Assembly (NCBI GenBank): GCA_029959295.1 | Contig: JASCOH010000008.1 | Coordinates: 1-64,000, forward strand | Length of the DNA: 64,000 nucleotides | Direction: 5' to 3' | Origin: Flavobacteriaceae bacterium PS02334 | Lineage (GTDB): Bacteria; Bacteroidota; Bacteroidia; Flavobacteriales; Flavobacteriaceae | Part shown: positions 1 to 8,513 of the stretch, in pieces | Position numbering within the stretch: position 1 is the stretch's first letter | How the letters are laid out: every line of letters begins with the position of its first letter | The notes under the pieces: generated by a model | What the model was told of the DNA's origin: nothing | Database searches by the model: none | The model's input: only the letters and a program-made list of their open reading frames with translations | Made by a program: the position numbers and the translations under genes

Positions 1-82
1 TAAGGTGGACTGCAAGGAAAACTGCACCGAGGAAGACCATGCGAAGAACAGAAGAAACGAGTTTCTTATCGTGAAGAAATAA
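1..82 (+). CDS. C-terminal end of an OmpA-family protein (partial)
   Basis: The reading frame starting at base 2 encodes 26 residues and ends at a TAA at 80-82. The tail carries NRRNEFLIV, which resembles the conserved NRR-x-E-F segment at the end of OmpA/Pal peptidoglycan-binding domains. The preceding Cys-rich stretch (DCKENCTEEDH) also fits Bacteroidota OmpA proteins. Only the last residues are visible, so the rest of the protein cannot be described. It would be an outer-membrane protein anchored to peptidoglycan. Confidence 0.6.
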   Translation, partial: KVDCKENCTEEDHAKNRRNEFLIVKK

Positions 83-100
83 GGAAATGTTTAGATATTG

Positions 101-128
101 AAAAGGCGCCCAATGGGCGCCTTTTTTT
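101..128. terminator. Bidirectional Rho-independent terminator
   Basis: A perfect GC-rich hairpin (AAGGCGCCC, AAT loop, GGGCGCCTT) is flanked by an A-run on the left and a T-run on the right. It can therefore end both the OmpA-family gene on the + strand and the response regulator on the - strand, whose stop codon overlaps it. Confidence 0.85.
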
Positions 129-810
129 ATTCAATAACTAATTTAAATCCTATTCTTGGTATGTTTTCTATTCTTATATTCTCTTCTTCCTTGAAAATTT
201 TTCTAAGTCTGGAGATGAAAACATCTAGGCTTCTTCCCATAAAATAATCATCATCGCCCCAGAGTGAAGTCAGTATTTTTTCTCTTTTCAGGACTTCATT
301 TTTATTATCTAAGAACAACTTTAGCAAAGCTGATTCTCTTTCTGTCAAGCTTATTTTTTCCTTGTTTCTTAATAAACAATAATCATTTGGGAAAAAATCG
401 AAACTTCCGATTTGATAAGTTTTGTTTGGAATTAATGGAATCTTCTGGCTTCTTTTCAAAAAGACTTCAATCTTCAAACTCAATTCTTCCAGGCTGAATG
501 GCTTTACTAAAAAATCATCAGCTCCTAATTTTAGTCCTTTAATTCGGTCTTCCTTTAAAGATTTAGCGGATAGAAAAAGTATTGGGATTTCGGCATTTAC
601 ATTTCTAATTTCCTGTGCAATTTCAAAACCGTCTTTCTTGGGGAGCATAACATCTAAAATACAAAGGTCAAAATCTGCTTTATGAAAGTTTTTTATGGCT
701 TCAGCACCATCTGAAAAGTGAGTAATGTCATAAAATTGTTCCAAATAATCTATGGTCAGAAATGCCAATGTCGCATCGTCTTCGACATAAAATAGTTTGC
801 TTTTTTGCAT
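127..810 (-). CDS. OmpR-family DNA-binding response regulator
   Basis: The 227-residue protein has an N-terminal receiver domain (about residues 1-120; phosphoacceptor Asp in CILDVMLP, conserved K in VKPFS) and a C-terminal winged-helix domain (about 130-227; LTERESALLKLF and SLDVFISRLRKIF). It would be phosphorylated by the sensor kinase encoded 5 bases upstream in the same direction. The length is normal for the OmpR/PhoB family. The regulated genes and the signal cannot be read from the sequence. Confidence 0.93.
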   Translation of the reverse strand: MQKSKLFYVEDDATLAFLTIDYLEQFYDITHFSDGAEAIKNFHKADFDLCILDVMLPKKDGFEIAQEIRNVNAEIPILFLSAKSLKEDRIKGLKLGADDFLVKPFSLEELSLKIEVFLKRSQKIPLIPNKTYQIGSFDFFPNDYCLLRNKEKISLTERESALLKLFLDNKNEVLKREKILTSLWGDDDYFMGRSLDVFISRLRKIFKEEENIRIENIPRIGFKLVIE

Positions 811-815
811 AGAAT

Positions 816-2078
816 TTATTTTTTTGGGATGGATATGCTAACTTTAATTCCAGCGTTTTCATTGTTTACAATCGTAATTTTCCAATTGTGAAGACTGCAA
901 ATACGTTTTACGTAGAAAAGTCCAAGACCAAAACCGCCCACTTCATTACGCTTTGCTGTAGGAATACGATAGAATTTATCAAAAATAGCATTTAATTCTG
1001 AAGGTTCAATCCCGATTCCATTATCGATAAAATCTAACTTGATTTCCTTGTCTAAATTTTGAAACCTGATTTTAATTTCCGGAGTTTCATCATTGTATTT
1101 TACGGCATTGTCGATAATATTATAAATCACATTTGAAACGTGGAATTCATCTGCTTCAATCAAATATTCGGTTTCATCTGCTTCAATTGAAATCGCAATC
1201 TCCTTATTGTATTTTAAAAGTATGGTTTCTTTTGCAGTCGAAACAGTATCTAATAAATTGAATTTTGATTTTTCTAAAACCATTGAATTCGTATCGCTCT
1301 TCGCAATATGCAAGATTTTTTCTATGTGCTGATTCAACTTATTGCTCTGCTCAATAATCAATTGTATGTATTTTGAAAGCTTCGGGTTTTTGGTAATTTC
1401 CTCTTGGTTTTTAGCATAATTAGAAGCGATCAGAATCGAAGAAATCGGCGTCTTGAACTCATGCGTCATATTATTGATAAAATCGGTTTGTAGCTCGGTA
1501 TATTTCTTCTGTTTAAGCAAAAGCAATACGGAATAAACATAAATTACCAATACTAAAATCAAAACTCCAGTATAAATCCAATATTGGTTCAAAGAAGCTA
1601 CATAATTATACTTCAACTGCGGAAAACGAACTGCAAAATAATATACCAAACCGGCTTTTTTAGTAAAGCATTTAGCGCATTTTGCTTTTTCAGTATCAGA
1701 AGCCGAAATATAATTGCCATACATCATTTCGTCAGAACCGCAGTTGTAAATCGCATATTCAAAGTCAATATTCAGCTTTACTTTTTGGAATTCCGTCTTC
1801 AAGTAATATTCTAAAACGGTCGCGTCAAAAACGTCATCGACATTGACGATATAATAATCTTCAGAAACTTTTTTAATTTGGCTTGTCAAAGGCAATTCCG
1901 TCGAATTATCCTTATGGATTTTGTTCACGACATCTTGCAGGGCAAAATGAATCTTCTCGCTATATTCCTTTTTTTCAAAAGCATAAGCCTGCGTCAGCGT
2001 CAGCAATTGCATAAAAAGTACACCGACAATTGCCAAAAGCCCGATAAAAATAATTATATTTAATCTGTTGAATTTCAA
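816..2078 (-). CDS. Sensor histidine kinase
   Basis: This 420-residue membrane kinase has a TM segment near residues 7-27, a periplasmic sensor part to about 165 with a CxxC pair (CAKC), and a second TM segment near 168-190. A HisKA domain follows with the phosphoacceptor His in MTHEFKTPISS, then a HATPase_c domain with an N box (VIYNIIDNAVKYN) and G boxes (DNGIGI, GFGLGLFYV). It lies 5 bases upstream of the response regulator and forms a two-gene operon with it. The sensor part matches no ligand domain I recognise. The Cys pair could bind metal or form a disulfide, which is inference. Confidence 0.93.
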   Translation of the reverse strand: MKFNRLNIIIFIGLLAIVGVLFMQLLTLTQAYAFEKKEYSEKIHFALQDVVNKIHKDNSTELPLTSQIKKVSEDYYIVNVDDVFDATVLEYYLKTEFQKVKLNIDFEYAIYNCGSDEMMYGNYISASDTEKAKCAKCFTKKAGLVYYFAVRFPQLKYNYVASLNQYWIYTGVLILVLVIYVYSVLLLLKQKKYTELQTDFINNMTHEFKTPISSILIASNYAKNQEEITKNPKLSKYIQLIIEQSNKLNQHIEKILHIAKSDTNSMVLEKSKFNLLDTVSTAKETILLKYNKEIAISIEADETEYLIEADEFHVSNVIYNIIDNAVKYNDETPEIKIRFQNLDKEIKLDFIDNGIGIEPSELNAIFDKFYRIPTAKRNEVGGFGLGLFYVKRICSLHNWKITIVNNENAGIKVSISIPKK

Positions 2079-2192
2079 TGTATGAAGATTTAATAGGCAC
2101 GATATTACTATAAATTAAACTAGCAAGCAACCCGTTAACAAGTCATTAACAATACTTATAAATTGGTTAACAACAAACTTAAAATTTATAAA

Positions 2193-2200
2193 TACATTTG
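2193..2200 (+). promoter_or_regulatory. Bacteroidota -7 element of the DUF1573 gene
   Basis: TACATTTG matches the Bacteroidota -7 consensus TAnnTTTG. It lies about 45 bases before the ATG at 2246. No well-spaced -33 TTG is seen; the nearest (2163-2165) is too far upstream. Confidence 0.5.
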
Positions 2201-2245
2201 TATTGTTCATATGAACCAGAAACCATATCATTAAAAATTATAATT

Positions 2246-2689
2246 ATGAAATCATTAAAATTATCATTCTTTGCATTGGCAGGAGCTTTATTATTAGCAG
2301 CTGCGCCAGCACAAGCACAACAAAAAGCAGCAGCAACTGCAGCTCCGGCTAAAACGGCTACTGTAGCAAAACCGTCTTTAATTACTTGGACTGCTGATTC
2401 TCACGATTTTGGAGATATCAAAAAAGGAGTTCCAGCTTCTCACGATTTTACTTTCAAAAACACATCAAAGCAAACAATCTTGATCACTGACGTGAAAGCA
2501 GCTTGTGGATGTACAGCTACAAATTACACTAAAACTCCAATCAAACCAGGAGAAACAGGAAGCGTAACTGCAACTTACAACGCAGCTAACGGAGGTGCTT
2601 TCTCTAAAACTGTTACTGTAACAACAAACGATACTGAAACTCCAAAAGTTTTAAGCATCAAAGGAAAAGTATTGGAGCCACAATCTTAA
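2246..2689 (+). CDS. Exported DUF1573 domain protein
   Basis: The chosen start ATG at 2246 gives a 147-residue protein beginning MKSLKLSFFALAGALLLAAA, a clear Sec signal peptide ending near AQAQQ. An upstream in-frame start would place extra residues over the promoter. An Ala/Thr-rich linker is followed by a DUF1573 domain (about residues 45-147) with HDFGDIKKG, FTFKNTSKQ and the ACGCT segment typical of the family. DUF1573 proteins are abundant exported Ig-like/ASPM-SPD-2-Hydin-type proteins of Bacteroidota with no defined reaction. The gene is monocistronic, with its own -7 box and a terminator. Confidence 0.9.
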   Translation: MKSLKLSFFALAGALLLAAAPAQAQQKAAATAAPAKTATVAKPSLITWTADSHDFGDIKKGVPASHDFTFKNTSKQTILITDVKAACGCTATNYTKTPIKPGETGSVTATYNAANGGAFSKTVTVTTNDTETPKVLSIKGKVLEPQS

Positions 2690-2710
2690 TTTTTTCCTCA
2701 TACAAACTTG

Positions 2711-2737
2711 AAAAGCCATCTTCGGATGGTTTTTTTT
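2711..2737 (+). terminator. Rho-independent terminator after the DUF1573 gene
   Basis: Hairpin AAAAGCCATC / GATGGTTTTTTTT with a TTCG-type loop and a run of T, 21 bases after the stop codon. Confidence 0.85.
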
Positions 2738-2750
2738 ATGCCTTTTTTGA

Positions 2751-2895
2751 AGCAATTTCCCGCTTTCCGCTACAAGTCCTCAACAAAAAAGCGGTGTTTT
2801 TAATGTTCTGAAAAGAGCTTCCGCTGGTCGCTTTTTCAGTCCAAAAAACACTGGCTTTTTTGTTTCCGGGCTTTTCGCTGCAATCAGGGCTATGG
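2751..2895. repeat. Intergenic flavobacterial repeat-like element
   Basis: This non-coding stretch holds the word GCAATTTCCCGCTTTCCGCT, then GAGCTTCCGCTGGTCGC, then TTTTCGCTGCAATCAGGGCT. Internal arms (AAAAAAGCGGTGTTTT and AAAACACTGGCTTTTTT) can pair imperfectly. A related start (GCAATTCCCGCTGTTCAGC) occurs near 43550 in this window. I recall similar words in intergenic regions of Flavobacterium genomes, but copy number could not be checked here. No gene is seen between the terminator and the Ogt gene. Confidence 0.45.
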
Positions 2896-2967
2896 ATTTG
2901 TGCTTTAATAGTGCTATTTTTTAAAGGAAACCTTTTTTTTCATAACTTTAAATCCTAAACCAATCCC

Positions 2968-3441
2968 ATGCAATACGCCTATATAAAAACTCCTCTTGGA
3001 ACTGCCGAAATCATTGGCGATGAGAACGGAATCTCGAAGATTTCTATTTCAGATCAGGCAATAGAAAACGTTCCTGAAGTTCCCAGCGTTTTGCAAGAAG
3101 CCGTTTCCCAGCTTAAAGATTATTTTTTAGGCAAAAGAAACGACTTTACTTTTCAATTAAATCCTACAGGAACTGAATTCCAAAAAAAAGTGTGGTTCGG
3201 ACTTCTTGAAATTCCCTTTGGAAAAACCATGTCTTACCAAGAACTTTCTATAAAACTTGGCGATGTAAAAGCCATTCGCGCCGTGGCTTCAGCCAATGGA
3301 AGAAATCCGCTGTGGATTGTCGTTCCCTGTCATCGCGTTATCGGAAGCGACGGTTCGCTCACAGGCTATGCTGGCGGATTATGGCGAAAAAAATGGCTTT
3401 TGGATCATGAAAATCCTTTCAAACAACAGACTTTATTCTAA
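2968..3441 (+). CDS. ogt: Methylated-DNA--protein-cysteine methyltransferase (Ogt/MGMT)
   Basis: This 157-residue suicide DNA-repair enzyme transfers alkyl groups from O6-alkylguanine or O4-alkylthymine to its own Cys. The acceptor Cys is residue 121 in the canonical IVVPCHRVIGSDGSLTGYAG segment. The helix-turn-helix DNA-binding part precedes it (GKTMSYQELSIKLG, then IRAVASANGRNPL with the Arg finger). The N-terminal ribonuclease-like domain is short. It lies 11 bases upstream of a serine hydrolase gene in the same direction. No AraC-like Ada domain is fused, so it is the stand-alone Ogt type. Confidence 0.95.
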   Translation: MQYAYIKTPLGTAEIIGDENGISKISISDQAIENVPEVPSVLQEAVSQLKDYFLGKRNDFTFQLNPTGTEFQKKVWFGLLEIPFGKTMSYQELSIKLGDVKAIRAVASANGRNPLWIVVPCHRVIGSDGSLTGYAGGLWRKKWLLDHENPFKQQTLF

Positions 3442-3452
3442 AATTACCACTT

Positions 3453-4613
3453 ATGAAATCTCTGATGAAATTACTTTTATGGTTCGCAGCTTTTTTTGCT
3501 GGCGTCATACTATTGCTTTATATTTTTAATGTAGATTATTTGATCCGAGCGGTAAAAACAGTTTACTTGAACGGAGAAACAACAGCTTTTTTAAGTGATT
3601 ACACCGAATTTCCGAATCGAGAAATCAAGAAAGGAAAACCGCAACCTTGGAATATCAGCAAGGAATATAATAAAGTGAAGCCTACAAAAAAATTGGCGCA
3701 GACAAATGATTCCTTAAGAACGGTAGCTTTTCTTATCATAAAAAATGATAGCATCTGGCATGAGAGTTATTTCGAAAATTATGATAAAGACACCAAATCA
3801 AATTCTTTTTCCATGGCAAAAAGCGTTGTCACGGCTGCTTTGGGAAGAGCAATCATGGATGGGAAAATAAAAAGTTTAGACCAAAAAGTGACTGATTTTT
3901 TTCATGAATACGCAGGTAAATTTGGAGATAAATTAACTGTTGGCGATCTTTCTTCAATGTCTTCGGGACTTGATTGGGATGAAAAATATTACAGTCCGTT
4001 TTCGATTACAACAAGAGCTTATTTTGATGATGATTTGAATAAAGTTATTTTGGGATTGAAAATCACGAGCGAGCCAGGGAAAGAGATGAAATATTTGAGT
4101 GGCAATACCCAATTGCTGGCGATGATTTTACAAAAAGCAACAGGAGAACATCTTTCTGACTATGTTTCAAAGCATTTTTGGCAACCCATGGGCGCTGAAA
4201 ATGATGCGCTTTGGCAAATTGACGATCCAGGTGGAATTGAGAAAGCATATTGCTGTATTGCCAGCAATGCTAGAGATTTTGCACGTTTCGGTAAATTATA
4301 TAAGCAAAAAGGAAAATGGAATGGCGAACAGATTTTAGATGCCGCTTTTATAGAAAAATGTATAACGCCACGTTTTGCCGATTCAAAACAATATGGATAT
4401 GGATGGTGGCTGAGCGATTATATGGACAAGCAGATTTATTACATGCAAGGCCATTTGGGACAATATGTAATCGTAATTCCCGAAGATGATTTGATAATTG
4501 TGCGTTTGGGCCATTTGCGAGACGAAAGAGCAGATGGAAATTACCATAGGAAAGATTTTTATGTTTATATTGACGAAGCTTATAAAATGATAAATAGTGA
4601 TAGAAAAAATTAA
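3453..4613 (+). CDS. Serine hydrolase, beta-lactamase/class C PBP family
   Basis: The 386-residue protein has an N-terminal membrane segment or uncleaved signal (residues 5-27). It then carries a Beta-lactamase (Pfam) fold with the active-site SxxK motif SMAK at residues 120-123. YLSGN corresponds to the Y-x-N element, and HLGQYVIVIPEDDLIIVRLG forms the C-terminal strands with the third motif (GHLG). Such proteins are esterases, D-aminopeptidases or penicillin-binding proteins, and the substrate cannot be predicted. The 3' end overlaps the next gene by 17 bases, so the two are probably co-transcribed. Confidence 0.85.
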   Translation: MKSLMKLLLWFAAFFAGVILLLYIFNVDYLIRAVKTVYLNGETTAFLSDYTEFPNREIKKGKPQPWNISKEYNKVKPTKKLAQTNDSLRTVAFLIIKNDSIWHESYFENYDKDTKSNSFSMAKSVVTAALGRAIMDGKIKSLDQKVTDFFHEYAGKFGDKLTVGDLSSMSSGLDWDEKYYSPFSITTRAYFDDDLNKVILGLKITSEPGKEMKYLSGNTQLLAMILQKATGEHLSDYVSKHFWQPMGAENDALWQIDDPGGIEKAYCCIASNARDFARFGKLYKQKGKWNGEQILDAAFIEKCITPRFADSKQYGYGWWLSDYMDKQIYYMQGHLGQYVIVIPEDDLIIVRLGHLRDERADGNYHRKDFYVYIDEAYKMINSDRKN

Positions 4614-5310
4614 CCTCGAAAACATCCTTTTTCTTGATATTGAAACTGTTCCTGAGGAGGAAAATTTCAATGTTTTAGATGAGGAAAAAAAGCACCTTTT
4701 TGATCTGAAAACACAGTATCAGCGAAAAGAAGAATATACGCCAGAAGAATTCTATGACCGTGCCGGAATTTGGGCCGAATTTGGAAAAATTGTCTGCATT
4801 TCTGTCGGATATTTTACATTCAAAGGCGATATTAGGCATTTTAGAGTAACCTCTTTTTGGGGTGAAGAAAAGAAAATCCTGACGGATTTCAGCAATTTGC
4901 TAAACACTTATTTTAACCAGCCACAGCATATCATGTGCGGGCATAATGCAAAGGAATTTGATTTTCCGTTTATTGCCCGGCGAATGGTTATCAATCAAAT
5001 CCAAATTCCGAATAAGTTGAATCTTTTTGGTAAAAAACCGTGGGAAGTGCCACATTTGGATACTTTGGAGATGTGGAAATTTGGTGATTTCAAGCATTAT
5101 ACTTCACTGAAATTATTGACAAAGGTTTTAAATGTTCCATCTCCAAAAGATGATATCAGCGGGAGTGAAGTCGGACATGTTTATTATGTAGAAAAAAACA
5201 TTGACAGAATAATTACCTATTGTGAAAAAGATGTAATTGCTGTTGCACAGATTTTTCTCAGATTAAGGCGAGAAGAACTTTTAATAGAAGAAGAAATTAT
5301 CCATATTTAA
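4597..5310 (+). CDS. PolB-like predicted 3'-5' exonuclease
   Basis: The 237-residue protein belongs to the DnaQ-like/PolB exonuclease superfamily. It shows ExoI FLDIETVPEE (DxE), ExoII CGHNAKEFDFPFIARR (N-x-x-x-F-D) and ExoIII YCEKDVIAVAQIFLR (YxxxD-like). The start is a GTG at 4597 inside the end of the serine hydrolase gene; no closer ATG is in frame before the ExoI motif. It lacks a polymerase domain, as expected for this stand-alone family. It probably trims single-stranded DNA in repair, which is inference from the family. Confidence 0.85.
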   Translation: MIEKINLENILFLDIETVPEEENFNVLDEEKKHLFDLKTQYQRKEEYTPEEFYDRAGIWAEFGKIVCISVGYFTFKGDIRHFRVTSFWGEEKKILTDFSNLLNTYFNQPQHIMCGHNAKEFDFPFIARRMVINQIQIPNKLNLFGKKPWEVPHLDTLEMWKFGDFKHYTSLKLLTKVLNVPSPKDDISGSEVGHVYYVEKNIDRIITYCEKDVIAVAQIFLRLRREELLIEEEIIHI

Positions 5311-5312
5311 AA

Positions 5313-5344
5313 TAAAAAAAGCCCTGAATTTCAGGGCTTTTTTT
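5313..5344. terminator. Bidirectional terminator between convergent genes
   Basis: Hairpin AAAGCCCTGAA / TTCAGGGCTTT, flanked by A7 and T8 runs, sits between the exonuclease gene and the oppositely oriented subtilase gene. Confidence 0.9.
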
Positions 5345-5363
5345 ATTGCTAAAAAAGTAATTC

Positions 5364-8315
5364 TTATCGGCTAAGAATTACTTTTTTAGTTGTTTTTAAA
5401 TTACCACTTTCTATTGAAAGCATGTAAATTCCGTCAGAAAGATTTTCAATATTCAATGTTTCTTGAGAATTATGCGATTCTTTTGAAAGAATTTTTCTTC
5501 CTTGGATATCATATAAATTTAAAATGGTTTTATCAGAATTTGCATCAGCAAGATTAATATTTATAATTCCTTTTGTTGGATTTGGATAAACAGAAACTTG
5601 CAAGGCTTTGTTTTGGTTTACGCTAAGCGAAGATGTTACATTACAAAAAGAAAGGCTAAATCCACTTATTCTTCCGCCGTTTCCAACTTCATTGTCTGTA
5701 GCGACTAATTTCCAAACACCATCAGCAGATAAGCCGTTCAGTGACGTTAATGTTTCGAAAGGCTTTACAGTTCCGGTTACAGAAATATTTTCAGTTCCGC
5801 AAACAAGATCTGTTCCTGTATCGCTGAAAATTGCGTTTATACTTCTATTATCTCCGCAAGATTCTTGGAATAAAATTACTTTTGGCGAACCAATAGCAGC
5901 TGGTCCTTCTAAATAAACGGTCAGTTGTCTCAGTGCAGTGTGGGGTAAATTAACAGCAACAGAAAGATTTCCAATGATCATTCCTCCTGTAACAGTAACT
6001 GGAACATTCGCTTGTGCATTTACAAGAGTAGTGATGGTAGCAGTTGAAAAATCTGTTGCAGTAAATGTATTGCCACAAGATACGATTCCTGTTGAGAAAT
6101 TGTAAAAATTTGCAGATGTTGTAGTTTCTCCGCAATTGTTTTTAGGAAGAATTCTCCAATAATAATTTGATTCTTGGTCTAGGTTGGCTAACACATAATT
6201 GTTTTCAGCTACAATGACATTTGTAATTAAATTGCTAAATGTTGCATCATGAGAAACTTGTACACGGTAAGAATCTGCATTTGCGTCTGCAGTCCATTCT
6301 AATCTAACATTTGTAGGTAAAGAATTAGAGTTATTTGCAGGCGTTAAAAGTGTTGTGTTTTGAAAAGTACTACTATAAACCCTTATTTTTATATATTCAA
6401 TTTTTGTATCAACTCCATTTTGTCCTTTTATTCCGATTGTGTATTCTCCTGGTGTAACGTTTTGCCAGTTTGAAAGCGTCATTGTCACTTGGCCATTTGC
6501 CGATAAAGAAGGGGTGTTAAATGAAGCTGTAGCTCCAGTTGGAAGTCCAACAGCAGAAAATACAGTATTTTGAGTATTAGCTGTAGCATATTTAAAAGAA
6601 TAAGATGCACTTTCTGTACTGCAAATTGTCTGGTTGTCAGAAAGTGATGCTAAAGAAAAACTAGACGTTATGCCAGTAACAACCAGAGAAAAGTTCTGTG
6701 GTCCTTGTTGTAGGTTTCCTTTGTGCGTCACAGTTAATGTATAAGTTCCAGATGCTGCGGGAATAGTTACTCTTTCTACAGTGTCAACATTGTTGTCTCC
6801 AGTATTAGTTGCAGGAAGAGTCGCATTTGACTGAAGCCTCCAAGGATAATATGTAGTACCATTTTTTGTGATACGAATATCTAAGTCATTTATTAACGCA
6901 GGAGTCGCATTGTTCAAAATATTGTTAGCAATACCAGGAACATCTGCCCAAACAATTGAAGCGTTTAAGGGTTCCATTCCGTTTGAGCTTATTGTAGTTG
7001 TGTAAGTCTCTCCTTGGGCTAATGTAAGTTCAGAAATTATAGATTCTAAACCATTTTCGTTAATCGCTTCTGCTGCTTTTTTTGCATTCAAAAGGCCCCA
7101 TCCAAAAATGGCGTCTGGACCAACTCTACCGGCATCATCAGCTGTATGGCAAGCTAATGCTTTTAGAGTAGCTGCTTTCATGAACTGGCCGTTAGTATTA
7201 TTGTAATGTTGTTGCAATAACAATAATGTTCCTGTAACATTTGGAGCAGCCATTGATGTTCCAGTTAGATTAGCATATGCAGTGTTTGAAGTATCATAAG
7301 TTGAATAAACTTGTGTTCCGTTTCCTGAGATATCTGGTTTAATTCTAAAATCATCTGACGGACCTTGGCTGCTGCTGCTATTTATGGTTACAGAAACCAA
7401 TTCGCCATTTGCATTTACATTTGCATCATTTGTATTTGCAACAACAAGATTGTTTTTTGAAACTTTGTTACCGACTAATTTGTCATAACCTGTCGTTGTG
7501 GGCTGTGAATTAGTATTTTGTCCGTCATTTCCTGCAGAAACCACCATTAAATAATAAGGAGCGTTGTAAGTCACAATATCCCACTCTCTTGCTTCAGCTG
7601 AATAACTACCAACCATAGAAGTTGATAAAAATACACCAGTGCGGCTGACAATTGGCACTCCATAAGAATGGTTTGAAAGTAACATTCCGTTTGGAATTTC
7701 AGTTAAGGCTTCAGCAGAATCAGAAGTCCAATCGAAAGTTCTTACTTGTGCCATTGGAGCCATTCCTTTTGCATTTGCTACAATTCCTTTTGCACCAATA
7801 GTTCCGCTAACATGAGTCGAATGGAAACTATTTTCATTTAAAGCACCTCCTGGATTATCAATAACGTTAACTCTTGTTTCAAATTCTTGGTGCGTGGTTC
7901 TCACATTTCCACCGTCCCAAACCCTTGCAGTCATTCCTTGGCCATCTAAATTTAATCCTAATCCTCCACCTGTGTTCAAGAAATTAGCTCTTGTAGATCT
8001 TGCGGCAGCTTTATTGTCGACTGAATAATACAGTGGCTGTCCGTCAGGTGTAAGCCTTATGAGTTCATCAACAGAACCGTCTTCATTTTTAATAAATTCT
8101 GGCCAATTATTTAATTTCGCAGCAGCAAGAGCATTTTGTTTATTAATCTTAGATTGCTCGTAAAATTGTTTTTGGAGTTCGCTAAGCTTTTTTAGATCGT
8201 ATGAGCTAACAATTTTAGCTATTTCCTGATCATTTTGTGCAAAACTCGATGAAAAAGGAAAGCAAAAAAGCAAACCGAGCATGATTTTGTAAGTAGAGAT
8301 GGAATTTTTTCTCAC
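5364..8315 (-). CDS. T9SS-secreted subtilisin-like serine protease (S8) with sorting domain
   Basis: The 983-residue protein has a signal peptide (1-26), an N-terminal pro-region and a peptidase S8 domain at about 125-420. The likely triad is Asp134 (ARVWDGG), His165 (SFHSTHVSG) and Ser354 (GTSMAAP), with the oxyanion Asn in SAGNDG. It continues with a jelly-roll-like domain, a fibronectin-type segment (about 670-760) and a P-domain-like stretch (about 765-905). The C-terminal type A T9SS sorting domain (about 910-983) begins VYPNPTKGI. It should be exported by Sec, moved across the outer membrane by type IX secretion, and attached or released. It is monocistronic, with a shared terminator downstream. 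Confidence 0.95.
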   Translation of the reverse strand: MRKNSISTYKIMLGLLFCFPFSSSFAQNDQEIAKIVSSYDLKKLSELQKQFYEQSKINKQNALAAAKLNNWPEFIKNEDGSVDELIRLTPDGQPLYYSVDNKAAARSTRANFLNTGGGLGLNLDGQGMTARVWDGGNVRTTHQEFETRVNVIDNPGGALNENSFHSTHVSGTIGAKGIVANAKGMAPMAQVRTFDWTSDSAEALTEIPNGMLLSNHSYGVPIVSRTGVFLSTSMVGSYSAEAREWDIVTYNAPYYLMVVSAGNDGQNTNSQPTTTGYDKLVGNKVSKNNLVVANTNDANVNANGELVSVTINSSSSQGPSDDFRIKPDISGNGTQVYSTYDTSNTAYANLTGTSMAAPNVTGTLLLLQQHYNNTNGQFMKAATLKALACHTADDAGRVGPDAIFGWGLLNAKKAAEAINENGLESIISELTLAQGETYTTTISSNGMEPLNASIVWADVPGIANNILNNATPALINDLDIRITKNGTTYYPWRLQSNATLPATNTGDNNVDTVERVTIPAASGTYTLTVTHKGNLQQGPQNFSLVVTGITSSFSLASLSDNQTICSTESASYSFKYATANTQNTVFSAVGLPTGATASFNTPSLSANGQVTMTLSNWQNVTPGEYTIGIKGQNGVDTKIEYIKIRVYSSTFQNTTLLTPANNSNSLPTNVRLEWTADANADSYRVQVSHDATFSNLITNVIVAENNYVLANLDQESNYYWRILPKNNCGETTTSANFYNFSTGIVSCGNTFTATDFSTATITTLVNAQANVPVTVTGGMIIGNLSVAVNLPHTALRQLTVYLEGPAAIGSPKVILFQESCGDNRSINAIFSDTGTDLVCGTENISVTGTVKPFETLTSLNGLSADGVWKLVATDNEVGNGGRISGFSLSFCNVTSSLSVNQNKALQVSVYPNPTKGIININLADANSDKTILNLYDIQGRKILSKESHNSQETLNIENLSDGIYMLSIESGNLKTTKKVILSR

Positions 8316-8424
8316 TATAGTAGTTTTTACAATTAATAAATAGTTTCCAAATATAGGAATTTGTCTTTCTGCAATAAATTTTTAAACGTTAATTCGTTGG
8401 ATTATAACAAACATTAACAATAAT

Positions 8425-8445
8425 ATGACAAAGATAACTTGTCAT
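8425..8445 (-). promoter_or_regulatory. Subtilase promoter -7 element within an inverted repeat
   Basis: On the - strand TATCTTTG (plus 8429-8436) matches the -7 consensus TAnnTTTG for the subtilase gene, about 110 bases before its ATG. It lies inside a perfect inverted repeat, ATGACAA / TTGTCAT with a 7-base spacer, which could be an operator. That role is inferred from its position alone. Confidence 0.4.
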
Positions 8446-8513
8446 TTGCTATAAAATTCTTATTTTATATGTTTTTGTTTTTTAAAGAAATTATGTTTCA
8501 CTATTTTTATTCC

